From Pantoea sp. AS-PWVM4 (lineage in GTDB: Bacteria; Pseudomonadota; Gammaproteobacteria; Enterobacterales; Enterobacteriaceae), in contig NZ_ASZC01000014.1 of assembly GCF_000468095.1 (NCBI RefSeq), positions 124,001 through 188,000 of the forward strand: a stretch of DNA of 64,000 nucleotides. The letters run 5' to 3'. Positions 22,510 through 32,907 of the stretch are shown here, piece by piece. Under the pieces are notes generated by a model that saw nothing but the letters and a program-made list of their open reading frames with translations, was not told where the DNA came from and ran no database searches. The position numbers were made by a program, and so were the translations under genes. The stretch's first letter is position 1. Each line of letters starts with the position of its first letter.

Positions 22510-24095
22510 TTCCCGGCTGGCTGCTGCCCGGCAGTTTCACCGCGCTATTGTTATGCGCGGTGGCGCTGCTGGCGTTTGGCGCGCTGTTGATGTCAGCCCC
22601 CATCGGTGACTGGCGCGCCCTGCTCACCGATGACTATCTGCATCACGTACTGGCTTTCTCCTTCTGGCAGGCGTTACTGTCGGCGCTGTTCTCAGTCATC
22701 CCCGCGATCCCGCTGGCGCGCGCCCTGTACCGTCGACGTTTTCCCGGACGTAACCTGCTGTTACGCCTGTGCGCCATGACGCTGGTGCTACCGGTGCTGG
22801 TGGCAATATTCGGCCTGCTGAGCGTCTATGGTCGCAGCGGCTGGCTGGCCCAGCTGTGCAGCCTGGTAGGTATCGATTATCACTTCTCACCCTATGGGTT
22901 GCAGGGCATTCTGCTGGCACATGTGTTCTTCAATCTGCCGCTGGCCACGCGCATGCTGTTGCAGTCGCTGGAAAGCATCCCGGGCGAGCAACGTCAGCTG
23001 GCGGCGCAGCTCGGCCTGCGCAGTTGGAACCTGTTCCGCTTACTCGAATGGCCGTGGCTGCGGCGGCAGATTTTGCCGACCGCCGCGCTGATTTTTATGC
23101 TGTGCTTTGCCAGTTTTGCCACCGTGCTGGCGCTGGGCGGCGGCCCGCAGGCCACCACGCTGGAACTGGCGATTTATCAGGCGCTGAGTTTTGACTACGA
23201 TCCCGGGCGCGCGGCCCTGCTGGCGCTACTGCAACTGGGCTGCTGCCTGCTGCTGGTGTTGCTGAGCCAGCGCTTCAGCCAAGCTATTCCGAGCGGAAGT
23301 CAGCAGATACGCGGCTGGCGCGATCCCCAGGATAGCTGGCGCGCGCGCCTCAGCGATGGCTTATTGATCGGTTTAGCCTTGTTGTTGTTGCTCCCGCCTT
23401 TGCTGGCGGTAGTGACTGATGGCCTGCGTGGCGGCGTCGCCGGGGCGATTCAACAACCGGCCTTGTGGCAGGCCACCTTTACCTCATTACGCATTGCCAT
23501 CGGAGCAGGCGTGTTGTGCGTCATTCTTACCCTGATGCTGTTATGGAGCAGCCGTGAACTGCGCCTGCGTCATCACGCTATCCCGGCGCAAGCAATGGAA
23601 CTGAGCGGCATGTTGATTCTGGCAATGCCAGGCATCGTATTGGCGAGCGGTTTTTTCCTGCTGTTCAACGCCACCGTTGGCCTGCCGCAATCCCCCGACG
23701 GGCTGGTGATCTTCACGAACGCACTGATCGCCATCCCCTATGCCATGAAAGTGCTGGAGAACCCGATGCGCGATCTCAGCGCGCGTTACAATCTGTTATG
23801 CGCCTCGCTGGGTATGCAGGGGTTGAACCGCCTGCGCCTGCTTGAACTGCGCGCACTGAAACGTCCGATTGCCCAGGCGCTGGCCTTTGCCTGCGTGTTG
23901 TCGATTGGCGATTTTGGCGTGGTGGCGTTGTTTGGCAGCGCGGATTTCCGCACGTTGCCATTCTATCTGTTCCAGCAAATTGGCGCCTATCGCGGCGAGG
24001 ACGGCGCGGTCACCGCGTTGCTGTTGCTGCTGATGTGCCTGCTCCTGTTTACCCTGATGGAAAAATTGCCAGGTCGTCATGCTGACACTGAATAA
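22485..24095 (+). CDS. thiP: Thiamine/TPP ABC transporter permease
   Basis: ThiP is the inner-membrane permease of the thiamine importer. The 536-residue protein equals the E. coli length and consists of two fused BPD-transporter membrane domains with about twelve hydrophobic helices, each with an EAA-type loop for contact with ThiQ ([18 protein letters not shown] near residue 165 and the [16 protein letters not shown] region near 430). Its ATG lies within the thiB 3' end and its stop within the thiQ 5' end, so the three subunits are translationally linked. Confidence 0.97.
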   Translation: MATRRQPLIPGWLLPGSFTALLLCAVALLAFGALLMSAPIGDWRALLTDDYLHHVLAFSFWQALLSALFSVIPAIPLARALYRRRFPGRNLLLRLCAMTLVLPVLVAIFGLLSVYGRSGWLAQLCSLVGIDYHFSPYGLQGILLAHVFFNLPLATRMLLQSLESIPGEQRQLAAQLGLRSWNLFRLLEWPWLRRQILPTAALIFMLCFASFATVLALGGGPQATTLELAIYQALSFDYDPGRAALLALLQLGCCLLLVLLSQRFSQAIPSGSQQIRGWRDPQDSWRARLSDGLLIGLALLLLLPPLLAVVTDGLRGGVAGAIQQPALWQATFTSLRIAIGAGVLCVILTLMLLWSSRELRLRHHAIPAQAMELSGMLILAMPGIVLASGFFLLFNATVGLPQSPDGLVIFTNALIAIPYAMKVLENPMRDLSARYNLLCASLGMQGLNRLRLLELRALKRPIAQALAFACVLSIGDFGVVALFGSADFRTLPFYLFQQIGAYRGEDGAVTALLLLLMCLLLFTLMEKLPGRHADTE

Positions 24096-24780
24096 CCTCA
24101 CCTGGATGTACCAGCATCTGCCGATGCGCTTCCAGTTTAGTGCACAAGCCGGCGAACGGCTGGCGATCATGGGTCCGAGCGGAGCCGGGAAAAGTACCCT
24201 GCTTAGCCTGATTGGCGGCTTTTTGCCGGTCAGCAGCGGCAGTTTATGGTTGAACAGCGAAGATCATACCGCCAGCGTCCCCGCCGCGCGCCCGGTGTCG
24301 ATGTTATTCCAGGAGAACAACCTGTTTCCGCACCTGACGGTGCAGCAGAATCTGGGACTGGGGCTGCATCCGGGCTTAAAACTTACCGCTGACCAGAAAC
24401 AGCAGGTGCTTGAGATCGCCGGGCAGACCGGGCTTCAGGAGATGCTACAGCGCCTGCCGGGACAGCTCTCCGGCGGGCAACGCCAACGCGTGGCGCTGGC
24501 GCGCTGTCTGCTACGCAATCAGCCGATTCTATTGTTGGATGAACCTTTTTCTGCACTCGATCCGGCGTTGCGTCAGGAGATGCTGCAACTGGTGCATAGC
24601 GTCTGCGTCGCGCGTAACATCACGCTGCTGATGGTGTCGCATAGTCTGGAAGATGCGCGGCAAATCGCGTCGCGCAGTCTGGTGGTGGTTGATGGGCGGA
24701 TTTACTGGGATGGCAGCACGGAAGACCTGCTCAATGGCAGAACCCCCGCCGCCGCCATCCTCGGCGTGGCACAACGTTAA
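24079..24780 (+). CDS. thiQ: Thiamine/TPP ABC transporter ATPase
   Basis: ThiQ powers thiamine uptake through ThiP. The 233-residue ABC ATPase has Walker [10 protein letters not shown] (about residues 34-42), the Q-loop in [12 protein letters not shown], the signature [16 protein letters not shown] (about 130-145), Walker [13 protein letters not shown] and the switch histidine in MVSHSLEDA. The start overlaps thiP by 17 bases. Its TAA overlaps the stop codon of the convergent yabI gene, so no room remains for a conventional intergenic terminator. Confidence 0.97.
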   Translation: MLTLNNLTWMYQHLPMRFQFSAQAGERLAIMGPSGAGKSTLLSLIGGFLPVSSGSLWLNSEDHTASVPAARPVSMLFQENNLFPHLTVQQNLGLGLHPGLKLTADQKQQVLEIAGQTGLQEMLQRLPGQLSGGQRQRVALARCLLRNQPILLLDEPFSALDPALRQEMLQLVHSVCVARNITLLMVSHSLEDARQIASRSLVVVDGRIYWDGSTEDLLNGRTPAAAILGVAQR

Positions 24781-25541
24781 GCGAAGAACACCTTCCACAG
24801 CAGATGACGGAACACCGGCATCATTGGGTGGAACTGGATAGCAATAAACGCTGCCACGCCGACCACTGCGGCCAACGGTGCCAGCCAGCGTAAACGCGCC
24901 GCCGGTAGATACGCCGTTGCCCAGTCGATATTTTTGCCACTGCGCCACCAACGCCAGCACAGCCAGAACCCCAGCCATACCAGCAACGCCACCAGCGCCA
25001 GCAGCCAGGTAAAGTGGCTGCCTTGTGCGGCCTGCGGCACATCAATCGCCACCCCGGCGAGGATACCGGGCATCAGATACAGCGGTGGCCAGAGGATGCA
25101 GCCAATAATGTTCGGTGGCAGGAATTTGCGCACCGGTAACTCCAGCATCCCAGCCGCCAGCGGAATCAATGGACGCGTCGGGCCGACAAAGCGCCCAACC
25201 AGAATGGTAAACATGCTGTGCTGATGCAGCGCATGCTCGGTCTTATCCAGCAAACCACGATACTTCTGTAAATATTTCCAGCGATGCAGCGGCCCCTGGA
25301 ATCTCCAGCCAATGCCATAGGAAACCCAGTCGCCAATCAGGCAACCGACCAGCCCGGCAGCCCAGGCCGGATAGAGACCAATCTGGCCGCTGCCGACCAG
25401 CGCGCCCAGACTTGCCATCAACACCGTGCCCGGCAGCAGCAATCCTACGAAGGCCAGCGACTCAAGAAACGTCACCAGCGCGACAGCAAACAATGCCCAT
25501 TCCAGAGATTGCGTAAAAAGATGTTGTACCCAGGCTTCCAT
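24777..25541 (-). CDS. yabI: DedA-family membrane protein
   Basis: The 254-residue product is a DedA/SNARE-associated (VTT-domain) inner-membrane protein; some members of this family act in undecaprenyl-phosphate or phospholipid flipping and membrane homeostasis, but YabI's own substrate is not clear from sequence. Features include several hydrophobic segments, the E-x3-G-x2-LPG pattern in [17 protein letters not shown], and the glycine/arginine motif [17 protein letters not shown] near residue 120. It matches E. coli YabI in length. It is convergent with thiQ and divergent from polB; the araBAD-araC genes found here in E. coli are absent. Confidence 0.94.
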   Translation of the reverse strand: MEAWVQHLFTQSLEWALFAVALVTFLESLAFVGLLLPGTVLMASLGALVGSGQIGLYPAWAAGLVGCLIGDWVSYGIGWRFQGPLHRWKYLQKYRGLLDKTEHALHQHSMFTILVGRFVGPTRPLIPLAAGMLELPVRKFLPPNIIGCILWPPLYLMPGILAGVAIDVPQAAQGSHFTWLLALVALLVWLGFWLCWRWWRSGKNIDWATAYLPAARLRWLAPLAAVVGVAAFIAIQFHPMMPVFRHLLWKVFFA

Positions 25542-25655
25542 AAATATCCTCTGCGGAATATGAAGGCTGGATTGTCCAGAGCCAACCGCGCAGCGTCAAG
25601 GCAAGATTTGTACACCAATGTTGACAAAGCGCTGACAATTTAAGCAAACCAAAGA

Positions 25656-25675
25656 CACTGTATAAACATCCATGA
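25656..25675 (+). promoter_or_regulatory. Possible LexA (SOS) operator upstream of polB
   Basis: The left half-site CTGTATA at 25658 is intact, but the right half reads CCAT instead of ACAG after the eight-base spacer. E. coli polB (dinA) is SOS-inducible through a LexA site in this position, so a degraded or low-affinity operator is plausible. Confidence 0.4.
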
Positions 25676-25708
25676 TACACTAAACGGGTTATCACACCCG
25701 GAGTTCCC

Positions 25709-28069
25709 GTGACCGATCCACGCGCAGGTTTTCTGCTTACCCGACACTGGCGAGACACCCCCACTGGCAGCGAAGTGGTGCTGTGGCTGGCTACCGACAG
25801 CGGCGCGCAGCGCTTAGTGTTGCCCGCTCAGGAGTCGGTGGCGTTTATTCCCACCGAATTTCAATCGCAGGTCGAAACGCTAATCCGCGACGAGCGCCAC
25901 ACGCGCATTCAGTCCCTGAAATTAAGAGATTTCCGTCGCCGTCCGGTGTTCGGTCTCTATTGTCGCAGCTATCGCCAACTGCAAAATCTGGAAAAACGCC
26001 TGCGGGACAATGGCATCCCGGTGTATGAAGCGGATATCCGCCCGCCGGAGCGCTATCTGATGGAACGCTTTATCACCGCGCCGGTGTGGTTCAGTGGCGA
26101 CACGCGCGGTGACAGCGTAGTTAATGCGCGCCTTAAACCCCATCCCGACTATCGCCCAGAACTTAAATGGGTGTCGCTGGACATCGAAACCACCGAACAT
26201 GGCGAGCTCTACTGCATCGGGCTGGAAGGTTGTGGCCAGCGTCAGGTGTATATGCTCGGCCCGCCCAACGGCGATGCCAGCCCGCTTGATTTCGAACTGA
26301 TTTACGTTGATAGCCGCCCGCAACTGCTGGAGCAACTTAATGCCTGGTTCGCCCGCCATGAACCTGATGTCATTATCGGCTGGAACCTGGTGCAATTCGA
26401 CCTGCGCGTGTTGCAAAAACACGCCGATCGTTATGGCATTCCGCTACGTTTGGGACGCCAACAACAGCCGCTGGAGTGGCGCGAGCATGGTTTTAAACCC
26501 GGCGTCTTTTTTGCGCAGGCCACCGGCCGCCTGATTATTGACGGCATCGAGGCGTTAAAATCCGCCTTCTGGGATTTCCCCTCCTTCAGTCTGGAGGCTG
26601 TTTCGCAGGCGTTACTGGGTGAAGGCAAAGCCATCGATAATCCGTGGCAACGCATGGAAGAGATCAACTGGCGCTTCACCAACGATAAACCGGCGCTGGC
26701 GCGCTATAACCTGAAAGATTGTGAACTGGTGACGCGCATTTTCCATCATACCGCCATCATGCCGTTCCTGCTGGAACGCGCTACGGTGAATGGGCTGGCG
26801 GTCGATCGCCACGGCGGTTCAGTGGCGGCATTTGGCCATCTCTACATTCCACGTATGCATCGCGCCGGGTTTGTTGCGCCTAATCTCGGCGAAGTAACGC
26901 CGGAAGCCAGCCCCGGTGGTTACGTGATGGATTCGCGTCCTGGCCTGTACGATTCGGTGCTGGTGCTGGATTACAAAAGCCTCTATCCATCAATTATCCG
27001 TACTTTCCTGATTGATCCGGTGGGACTGGTGGAAGGGCTGGCGCATCCTGCTGATGCCGACTCGGTACCCGGTTTTCGCGGCGCACGTTTTTCCCGTGCC
27101 ACCCACTGCCTGCCCGCGATCGTTGAGCAGATCTGGCAGGGACGTGAGCGGGCAAAACTCGACCACAACAAACCGCTGTCGCAGGCGCTGAAAATTATCA
27201 TGAACGCTTTTTACGGCGTGCTGGGCACCAGCGCCTGTCGCTTTTTCGATCCCCGCCTTGCGTCCTCCATCACCCTACGCGGGCACGCTATCATGCAGCA
27301 AACGCGTGAACTGATTGAAGCCCAAGGCTATGACGTGATTTACGGCGACACCGATTCAACGTTTGTCTGGTTGAAGGGGGCGCACAGCGAAGAACAGGCG
27401 GCGGTAATTGGTCGTCAGTTGGCCGAACACGTCAATGGCTGGTGGCAGGCACATTTGCAGCAAACCTATGGCCTGAGCAGTGCGCTGGAGCTGGAGTACG
27501 AAAACCATTTCAGTCGTTTCTTAATGCCTACCATTCGCGGTGCGGAACAGGGCAGTAAAAAGCGCTATGCTGGTCTGATTCGCACCGACGGCAGCGAACG
27601 GCTGGTGTTCAAAGGGCTGGAATCGGTACGCACCGACTGGACACCCCTGGCGCAACAGTTCCAGCAAACCTTGTATGGCCGCATCTTTCGCGGTGAACCC
27701 TGGCAGGATTATATCCGGGATACCGTGGCGCAATTGCTGGCAGGCGAACTTGATGATCAGCTGGTCTATAAAAAGCGCCTGCGCCGCCCGCTCAAAGATT
27801 ATGAACGCAACGTGCCGCCGCATGTTCGCGCCGCGCGCCTGGCGGATGAGGTCAACCGCAAACTGGGGCGGCCGTTGCAGTATCAGAACGGCGGCACCAT
27901 TCGCTATGTCATCGCCACCGCAGGCCCGGAGCCTCTGGAAGCGCGCCATACGCCGCTCGACTATGATCACTATGTGACGAAGCAGTTGCAGCCCGTGGCG
28001 GAAGGCATTTTACCCTTCGTCGGCGATGATTTTGCTACACTGATTACCGGGCAGTTGGGGCTTTTTTGA
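25709..28069 (+). CDS. polB: DNA polymerase II
   Basis: PolB is the SOS-induced family-B polymerase involved in replication restart and translesion bypass. The 786-residue product (E. coli 783) starts at a GTG at 25709 and has the N-terminal domain, a 3'-5' exonuclease with the Exo I motif [11 protein letters not shown] (about residue 154), and the family-B polymerase palm motifs [13 protein letters not shown] (about 420) and YGDTDSTF (about 547). Conservation runs to the C-terminal TGQLGLF, which resembles the clamp-binding peptide of E. coli PolB. It is monocistronic, ahead of rapA. Confidence 0.97.
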   Translation: MTDPRAGFLLTRHWRDTPTGSEVVLWLATDSGAQRLVLPAQESVAFIPTEFQSQVETLIRDERHTRIQSLKLRDFRRRPVFGLYCRSYRQLQNLEKRLRDNGIPVYEADIRPPERYLMERFITAPVWFSGDTRGDSVVNARLKPHPDYRPELKWVSLDIETTEHGELYCIGLEGCGQRQVYMLGPPNGDASPLDFELIYVDSRPQLLEQLNAWFARHEPDVIIGWNLVQFDLRVLQKHADRYGIPLRLGRQQQPLEWREHGFKPGVFFAQATGRLIIDGIEALKSAFWDFPSFSLEAVSQALLGEGKAIDNPWQRMEEINWRFTNDKPALARYNLKDCELVTRIFHHTAIMPFLLERATVNGLAVDRHGGSVAAFGHLYIPRMHRAGFVAPNLGEVTPEASPGGYVMDSRPGLYDSVLVLDYKSLYPSIIRTFLIDPVGLVEGLAHPADADSVPGFRGARFSRATHCLPAIVEQIWQGRERAKLDHNKPLSQALKIIMNAFYGVLGTSACRFFDPRLASSITLRGHAIMQQTRELIEAQGYDVIYGDTDSTFVWLKGAHSEEQAAVIGRQLAEHVNGWWQAHLQQTYGLSSALELEYENHFSRFLMPTIRGAEQGSKKRYAGLIRTDGSERLVFKGLESVRTDWTPLAQQFQQTLYGRIFRGEPWQDYIRDTVAQLLAGELDDQLVYKKRLRRPLKDYERNVPPHVRAARLADEVNRKLGRPLQYQNGGTIRYVIATAGPEPLEARHTPLDYDHYVTKQLQPVAEGILPFVGDDFATLITGQLGLF

Positions 28070-28223
28070 CAGGTGACGAATGCCCTGCCATCCAGTACCA
28101 TAGCGCCCTTCCTGAATCTCACCGCATCCACACGCTGCCCAAACCCTTTCGTTTGGCGGTACGGTTTTGCCTGAGAGCAGGTGCACATCTTCATGACATG
28201 ACAGAGAATCGAACAGGAATTAT

Positions 28224-31130
28224 ATGGTTTTTACACTGGGTCAACGCTGGATTAGTGATACGGAAAGTGAACTGGGACTGGGCACGGTAGTTGCGCTGGA
28301 TACGCGCATGGTCACACTGATGTTCCCGGCAACCGGCGAAAACCGCCTCTATGCCCGTAATGATTCTCCTGTTACCCGCGTGATCTTCAATCCGGGTGAT
28401 ACCGTCACCAGCCATGAAGGCTGGCAGATGCGCGTCGATGACGTCCGTAACGAAAACGAGTTAATTACCTACATCGGCACACGTCTCGACACCGAAGAAT
28501 CCAACGTGCTGATGCGCGAAGTGATGCTCGACAGCAAACTGGTGTTCAGCAAACCGCAGGATCGCCTGTTCGCCGGACAGTTGGATCGCATGGACCGGTT
28601 TGCGTTGCGCTTCCGCGCCCGTAAATATCAGAGCGAGCAGTACAACCTGCCGACCAGCGGTTTACGTGGTATGCGCACCAACCTGATCCCACATCAGCTG
28701 CACATTGCGCACGATGTTGGCCGTCGCCATGCTCCGCGAGTGTTGCTGGCTGACGAAGTGGGTCTGGGTAAAACCATCGAAGCCGGGATGATCATCCAGC
28801 AACAGTTGCTGGCTGGACGTGCGGAGCGCGTGCTGATTGTGGTACCGGAAACCCTGCAACATCAGTGGCTGGTGGAGATGCTGCGCCGCTTCAATCTGCG
28901 CTTTGCGCTGTTTGATGATGACCGCTACACCGAAGCGCAGCACGACAGCGATAACCCATTTGATACCGAGCAGCTGATCATCTGCTCGCTCGATTTTGTC
29001 CGTCGTAATAAGCAGCGTCTGGAACTGCTGGCCGATGCTGCGTGGGATCTGCTGGTGGTTGATGAAGCACACCATCTGGCATGGAGCGAAGACGCACCGA
29101 GCCGTGAATATCAGGTCATTGAGCAGTTGGCGGAACAGACGCCTGGCGTACTGCTGCTGACCGCGACACCGGAGCAGCTCGGTTTGGAGAGCCATTTCGC
29201 CCGTCTGCGCCTGCTCGATCCTAATCGCTTCCACGATTTCAGCCAGTTTGTCGCTGAACAGCAGCACTATCGCCCGGTAGCCGATGCGGTAAGCACCCTG
29301 CTGGCCGACAAAGCGATCTCCAAAGATGAAATGAACCTGATCAACGATCTGGTCGGTGAGCAGGACATCGAACCGCTGTTGCAGGTGGCAAACAGCGATC
29401 GCGAAGGCAAAGAAGATGCACGCAAAGAACTGATTTCTATGTTGATGGACCGCCACGGCACCAGCCGCGTGCTGTTCCGCAACACCCGTAACGGCGTGAA
29501 AGGTTTCCCGAAACGCGAACTGCATCAGATCCGTCTGCCGCTCCCGGCGCAGTACCAGACGGCAATTAAAGTCTCCGGCATTATGGGCGCACGTAAAAGC
29601 GCGGAAGAACGCGCCCGTGACATGCTGTACCCGGAGCAGATTTATCAGGAGTTTGAAGGTGACAGCGGCACCTGGTGGAACTTCGATCCGCGCGTTGAGT
29701 GGCTGATGGGTTATCTCACCAGCAACCGTAAAGAAAAAGTGCTGGTGATTTGCGCCAAAGCCGCCACCGCCCTGCAACTGGAACAGGTGCTGCGTGAGCG
29801 CGAAGGTATCCGCGCCGCCGTGTTCCACGAAGGTCTGTCAATCATCGAACGTGACCGCGCTGCCGCCTGGTTCGCCTCCGAAGAAGATGGCGCGCAGGTG
29901 CTGCTGTGTTCGGAAATCGGTTCTGAAGGCCGCAACTTCCAATTCGCCAGCCGTCTGGTGATGTTTGATTTGCCGTTCAACCCGGACTTGCTGGAGCAAC
30001 GAATTGGTCGTCTCGATCGTATCGGCCAGATGCACGATATTCAGATCCTGGTGCCGTGGCTGGAAAAAACCGCGCAGGCAGTGCTGTTACGTTGGTATAA
30101 CGAAGGTCTGGACGCGTTTGAGCACACCTGCCCAACCGGACGCACCATTTACGACAGCGTCTACAGCCAGTTGATTGAATACCTTGCCGCGCCGGAAAAT
30201 CCGCAGGGGCTGGATGAATTCATCGTTGAGTGCCGCAAGCAGCATGACCAGTTGAAAGCCCAACTGGAACAGGGCCGCGACCGTCTGCTGGAGCAGAACT
30301 CAAATGGCGGTGAAGCAGCCCAGGCGTTGGCAGAAGCGATTGCCGAGCAGGATAACGACACCGGCCTGGTGAATTTCGCCCTCAACCTGTTTGATATCGT
30401 GGGTATCAACCAGGAAGATCGTAGCGATAGCCTGATCGTGCTGACGCCGTCCGATCATATGCTGGTGCCGGATTTCCCCGGTCTGCCGGAAGATGGCTGC
30501 ACCGTGACCTTTAACCGCAACCAGGCACTGTCACGCGAAGATACCCAGTTCATTACCTGGGAACACCCGCTGATCCGCAACGGTCTGGACCTGATCCTCT
30601 CCGGCGATACCGGCAGCTGTGCGCTGTCGCTGTTGAAAAACAAAGCGTTACCGGTTGGCACGCTGCTGGTAGAGATGATCTATGTGGTGGAAGCCCAGGC
30701 ACCGAAGCATCTGCAACTGACCCGCTTCCTGCCGCCGACACCGGTTCGTTTGCTGATGGATCGCACCGGCAACAATCTGGCCGGAAAAGTGGAATTTGAG
30801 AGCTTTAACCGTCAGTTAAACGCCGTGAATCGCCATACCGGCAGCAAGCTGGTAAATGCCGTTCAACAGGATGTGCATCAGATTCTGACGCTGGCGGAGA
30901 GCGCAGTGGTGCCGGAAGCGCAAGCAATTATCGCGGCGGCAAAAGCCGAAGCCGATGAGAAGCTGAGTGCTGAGCTATCCCGTCTTGAGGCACTGCGCGC
31001 CGTCAACCCCAACATCCGTGATGACGAGGTTGAGGCGCTGGAAAGCAACCGTAGCCAGGTGCTGGCAAACCTCGGTGACGCGGGCTGGCGTCTGGATGCG
31101 CTGCGCCTGATCGTGGTGACGCATCAATAA
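28224..31130 (+). CDS. rapA: RNA polymerase-associated SWI2/SNF2 ATPase RapA
   Basis: RapA binds RNA polymerase and promotes its recycling through ATP-dependent remodelling. The 968-residue protein is the same length as in E. coli. It has N-terminal Tudor-like domains (about 1-107), a SNF2 helicase core with Walker [15 protein letters not shown] (about 174-187) and the DEAHH box near 280, a C-terminal helicase lobe ending in [12 protein letters not shown] near 600, and RapA-specific C-terminal domains. An AGGA site precedes the ATG. The adjacent rluA follows after a GCAA-tetraloop hairpin. Confidence 0.98.
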   Translation: MVFTLGQRWISDTESELGLGTVVALDTRMVTLMFPATGENRLYARNDSPVTRVIFNPGDTVTSHEGWQMRVDDVRNENELITYIGTRLDTEESNVLMREVMLDSKLVFSKPQDRLFAGQLDRMDRFALRFRARKYQSEQYNLPTSGLRGMRTNLIPHQLHIAHDVGRRHAPRVLLADEVGLGKTIEAGMIIQQQLLAGRAERVLIVVPETLQHQWLVEMLRRFNLRFALFDDDRYTEAQHDSDNPFDTEQLIICSLDFVRRNKQRLELLADAAWDLLVVDEAHHLAWSEDAPSREYQVIEQLAEQTPGVLLLTATPEQLGLESHFARLRLLDPNRFHDFSQFVAEQQHYRPVADAVSTLLADKAISKDEMNLINDLVGEQDIEPLLQVANSDREGKEDARKELISMLMDRHGTSRVLFRNTRNGVKGFPKRELHQIRLPLPAQYQTAIKVSGIMGARKSAEERARDMLYPEQIYQEFEGDSGTWWNFDPRVEWLMGYLTSNRKEKVLVICAKAATALQLEQVLREREGIRAAVFHEGLSIIERDRAAAWFASEEDGAQVLLCSEIGSEGRNFQFASRLVMFDLPFNPDLLEQRIGRLDRIGQMHDIQILVPWLEKTAQAVLLRWYNEGLDAFEHTCPTGRTIYDSVYSQLIEYLAAPENPQGLDEFIVECRKQHDQLKAQLEQGRDRLLEQNSNGGEAAQALAEAIAEQDNDTGLVNFALNLFDIVGINQEDRSDSLIVLTPSDHMLVPDFPGLPEDGCTVTFNRNQALSREDTQFITWEHPLIRNGLDLILSGDTGSCALSLLKNKALPVGTLLVEMIYVVEAQAPKHLQLTRFLPPTPVRLLMDRTGNNLAGKVEFESFNRQLNAVNRHTGSKLVNAVQQDVHQILTLAESAVVPEAQAIIAAAKAEADEKLSAELSRLEALRAVNPNIRDDEVEALESNRSQVLANLGDAGWRLDALRLIVVTHQ

Positions 31131-31136
31131 TTGACC

Positions 31137-31152
31137 GGGGCCGCAAGGCCCC
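31137..31152 (+). other. GCAA-tetraloop hairpin between rapA and rluA
   Basis: GGGGCC and GGCCCC form a six-base-pair stem closed by a GCAA (GNRA-type) loop, seven bases after the rapA stop. It lacks a T tract, so it is more likely an mRNA-processing or stability element than a terminator. This is inferred from sequence only. Confidence 0.55.
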
Positions 31153-31167
31153 CTTACGGAATGGCTG

Positions 31168-31821
31168 ATGGAACCTTATAACCCGCCGCTTGAACCCTGG
31201 CTGCATATCCTTTATCAGGACGATCACATCATGGTGGTCAATAAGCCGAGCGGTTTGCTGTCGGTGCCGGGTCGCCTTGATGAGCACAAAGACAGTGTGA
31301 TGACACGGATCCAGCGTGATTACCCGCAGGCTGAATCAGTGCATCGTCTGGATATGGCCACCAGCGGCGTTATTGTGGTGGCGCTGAATAAAGCGGCCGA
31401 GCGTGAGCTGAAGCGGCAATTTCGTGAACGTGAGCCAGCCAAACAATACGTGGCGCGCGTCTGGGGCCATCCGGCTGAAGAAAAAGGCTTAATTGATTTG
31501 CCGCTGATTTGCGACTGGCCGAACCGGCCAAAGCAGAAGGTGTGTTTTGAAACCGGCAAACCGGCGCAAACCGAGTATCAGGTGCTGGCATATGATGACG
31601 ACAACAGCGCCAGGGTGCAGCTGAAGCCAATTACCGGACGTTCGCATCAGTTACGTGTGCATTTGTTGGCGCTGGGGCATCCGATTCTTGGTGACCGCTT
31701 TTACGCTTCGCCAGAAGCGCTGGCGATGGCATCGCGCCTGTTGTTACATGCGGAATCGCTGACCATAACCCACCCGGCGTTTGGCAACAGTATGACGTTT
31801 CGCCAGCCAGCAGATTTCTGA
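31168..31821 (+). CDS. rluA: Dual-specificity pseudouridine synthase (23S rRNA U746 / tRNA U32)
   Basis: RluA converts U746 of 23S rRNA and U32 of several tRNAs to pseudouridine. The 217-residue product (E. coli 219) has the RluA-family catalytic motif HRLDMATSGVIVVALN with the active aspartate near residue 64, the KQYVARVWG strand, and the later GRSHQLRVHLLALGHPILGD motif. No S4 domain is present, as expected for RluA itself. It follows rapA by 37 bases and is convergent with djlA. Confidence 0.97.
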   Translation: MEPYNPPLEPWLHILYQDDHIMVVNKPSGLLSVPGRLDEHKDSVMTRIQRDYPQAESVHRLDMATSGVIVVALNKAAERELKRQFREREPAKQYVARVWGHPAEEKGLIDLPLICDWPNRPKQKVCFETGKPAQTEYQVLAYDDDNSARVQLKPITGRSHQLRVHLLALGHPILGDRFYASPEALAMASRLLLHAESLTITHPAFGNSMTFRQPADF

Positions 31822-31824
31822 CAA

Positions 31825-31900
31825 CCGTAGCGGCGCGATTTATCGCGTGGGTTTGTGCCGCCATTGGGAAACGGCCGCGCGATAAATCGCGCCGCTACGG
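31825..31900. repeat. BIME-like inverted repeat, copy 1 (rluA/djlA)
   Basis: Two 23-base arms, 31825-31847 (starting CCGTAGCGGCGCGATTTATC) and 31878-31900, are perfect reverse complements separated by a 30-base spacer. The same arm recurs at 39742-39800 and 47801-47867. It sits between convergent genes and resembles REP/BIME elements in size, palindromicity and location. Confidence 0.9.
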
Positions 31901-31909
31901 AGCAAGGAT

Positions 31910-32725
31910 TTATTTAAATCCTTTTTCCTTACGAATCAGATCGTAAGCCGCCTGAATTTCCTGCGCTTTCTGCTTCGCCATCTCCATCATTTGCGGCGGT
32001 AGCCCTTTCGCCACCAGTTTGTCAGGATGATGTTCCGCCATCAGCTTACGGTAGGCGCGCTTGATCGTGGTGCTGTCATCGCTGCTTTTCACCCCCAGCA
32101 CGCTACAGGCATCTTCCAGCGTCGGGCCACGTTTAGCCTGCTGATACGCGCCGCCACTATACGATGAACCGCCACCACCAAATTGCTGGCCGCCTTCCAT
32201 CATGCGCAGGAACTGGTCAAACTGCATTTTTGAGATGCCCAGCTCCTCGGCGATCACATACAACACCTGACGTTCGTTGGGATGCAGCGAACCATCAGCG
32301 AAGGCGGCCTGGATCTGAATTTCCAGAAACATCCGAATCAGATCAAAGCGACCAAAGCAGGCGCTGCGCAGCTCACGCAGTTTATTGCGTAACGGATAGT
32401 CGCCCTGCTTACCTTCACGGAAGGCTCGCTGTGCCGCAGTGCGCGCATCGCCATGCAGCTGCATACGATCCATCAGTAAAGATGCAATCTGGATATCCGC
32501 CTCGGTCACGCGCCCTTTTGACTTGGTCAAATGGCCCATTACCTGAAAAGTGGTACTAAAAAACAGTGTCTGGCGGGTTTGGTTGTTAGCGAAATAGCCT
32601 TGTCCCTGAACGCTGCGCACCTTATCAAACATGTGACCAATGATCAGACCCAGTACAATGCCCCAAAAGCCCAGTCCGGAAAGTAAGCCCAGAGCCAGAC
32701 CAATTACTTTTCCCCAGTAGCGCAT
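31910..32725 (-). CDS. djlA: DnaJ-like membrane co-chaperone DjlA
   Basis: DjlA is an inner-membrane co-chaperone of DnaK that exposes its J domain to the cytoplasm. The 271-residue product equals E. coli length: an N-terminal glycine-rich transmembrane segment (about residues 7-30), a central TerB-like domain with [13 protein letters not shown] sequence ([23 protein letters not shown]), a glycine/serine-rich linker near 180, and a C-terminal J domain with the HPD motif in [12 protein letters not shown]. It is divergent from lptD. Confidence 0.97.
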   Translation of the reverse strand: MRYWGKVIGLALGLLSGLGFWGIVLGLIIGHMFDKVRSVQGQGYFANNQTRQTLFFSTTFQVMGHLTKSKGRVTEADIQIASLLMDRMQLHGDARTAAQRAFREGKQGDYPLRNKLRELRSACFGRFDLIRMFLEIQIQAAFADGSLHPNERQVLYVIAEELGISKMQFDQFLRMMEGGQQFGGGGSSYSGGAYQQAKRGPTLEDACSVLGVKSSDDSTTIKRAYRKLMAEHHPDKLVAKGLPPQMMEMAKQKAQEIQAAYDLIRKEKGFK

Positions 32726-32907
32726 AAACTCCTCAATTCGCCATGCTTGCGGCTGAAAATTGCATTATCATACCTGTCATTTATCTCAGCGCCTAACGGC
32801 AACGCGGACAGAAAAGGATTAACACTGGCGCATCGCCGGGCAGTAAGTTAGTCTCTGACCGGATTGTCGGCATGATGCCAGTTTTCATGGAATTATCGAA
32901 ACCGCGT

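Noticed and set aside
28662..29828. A 388-codon open frame antisense to rapA
   Set aside because: Fully contained in rapA with no credible ribosome site or domain; conserved RapA motifs on the plus strand explain the sequence.
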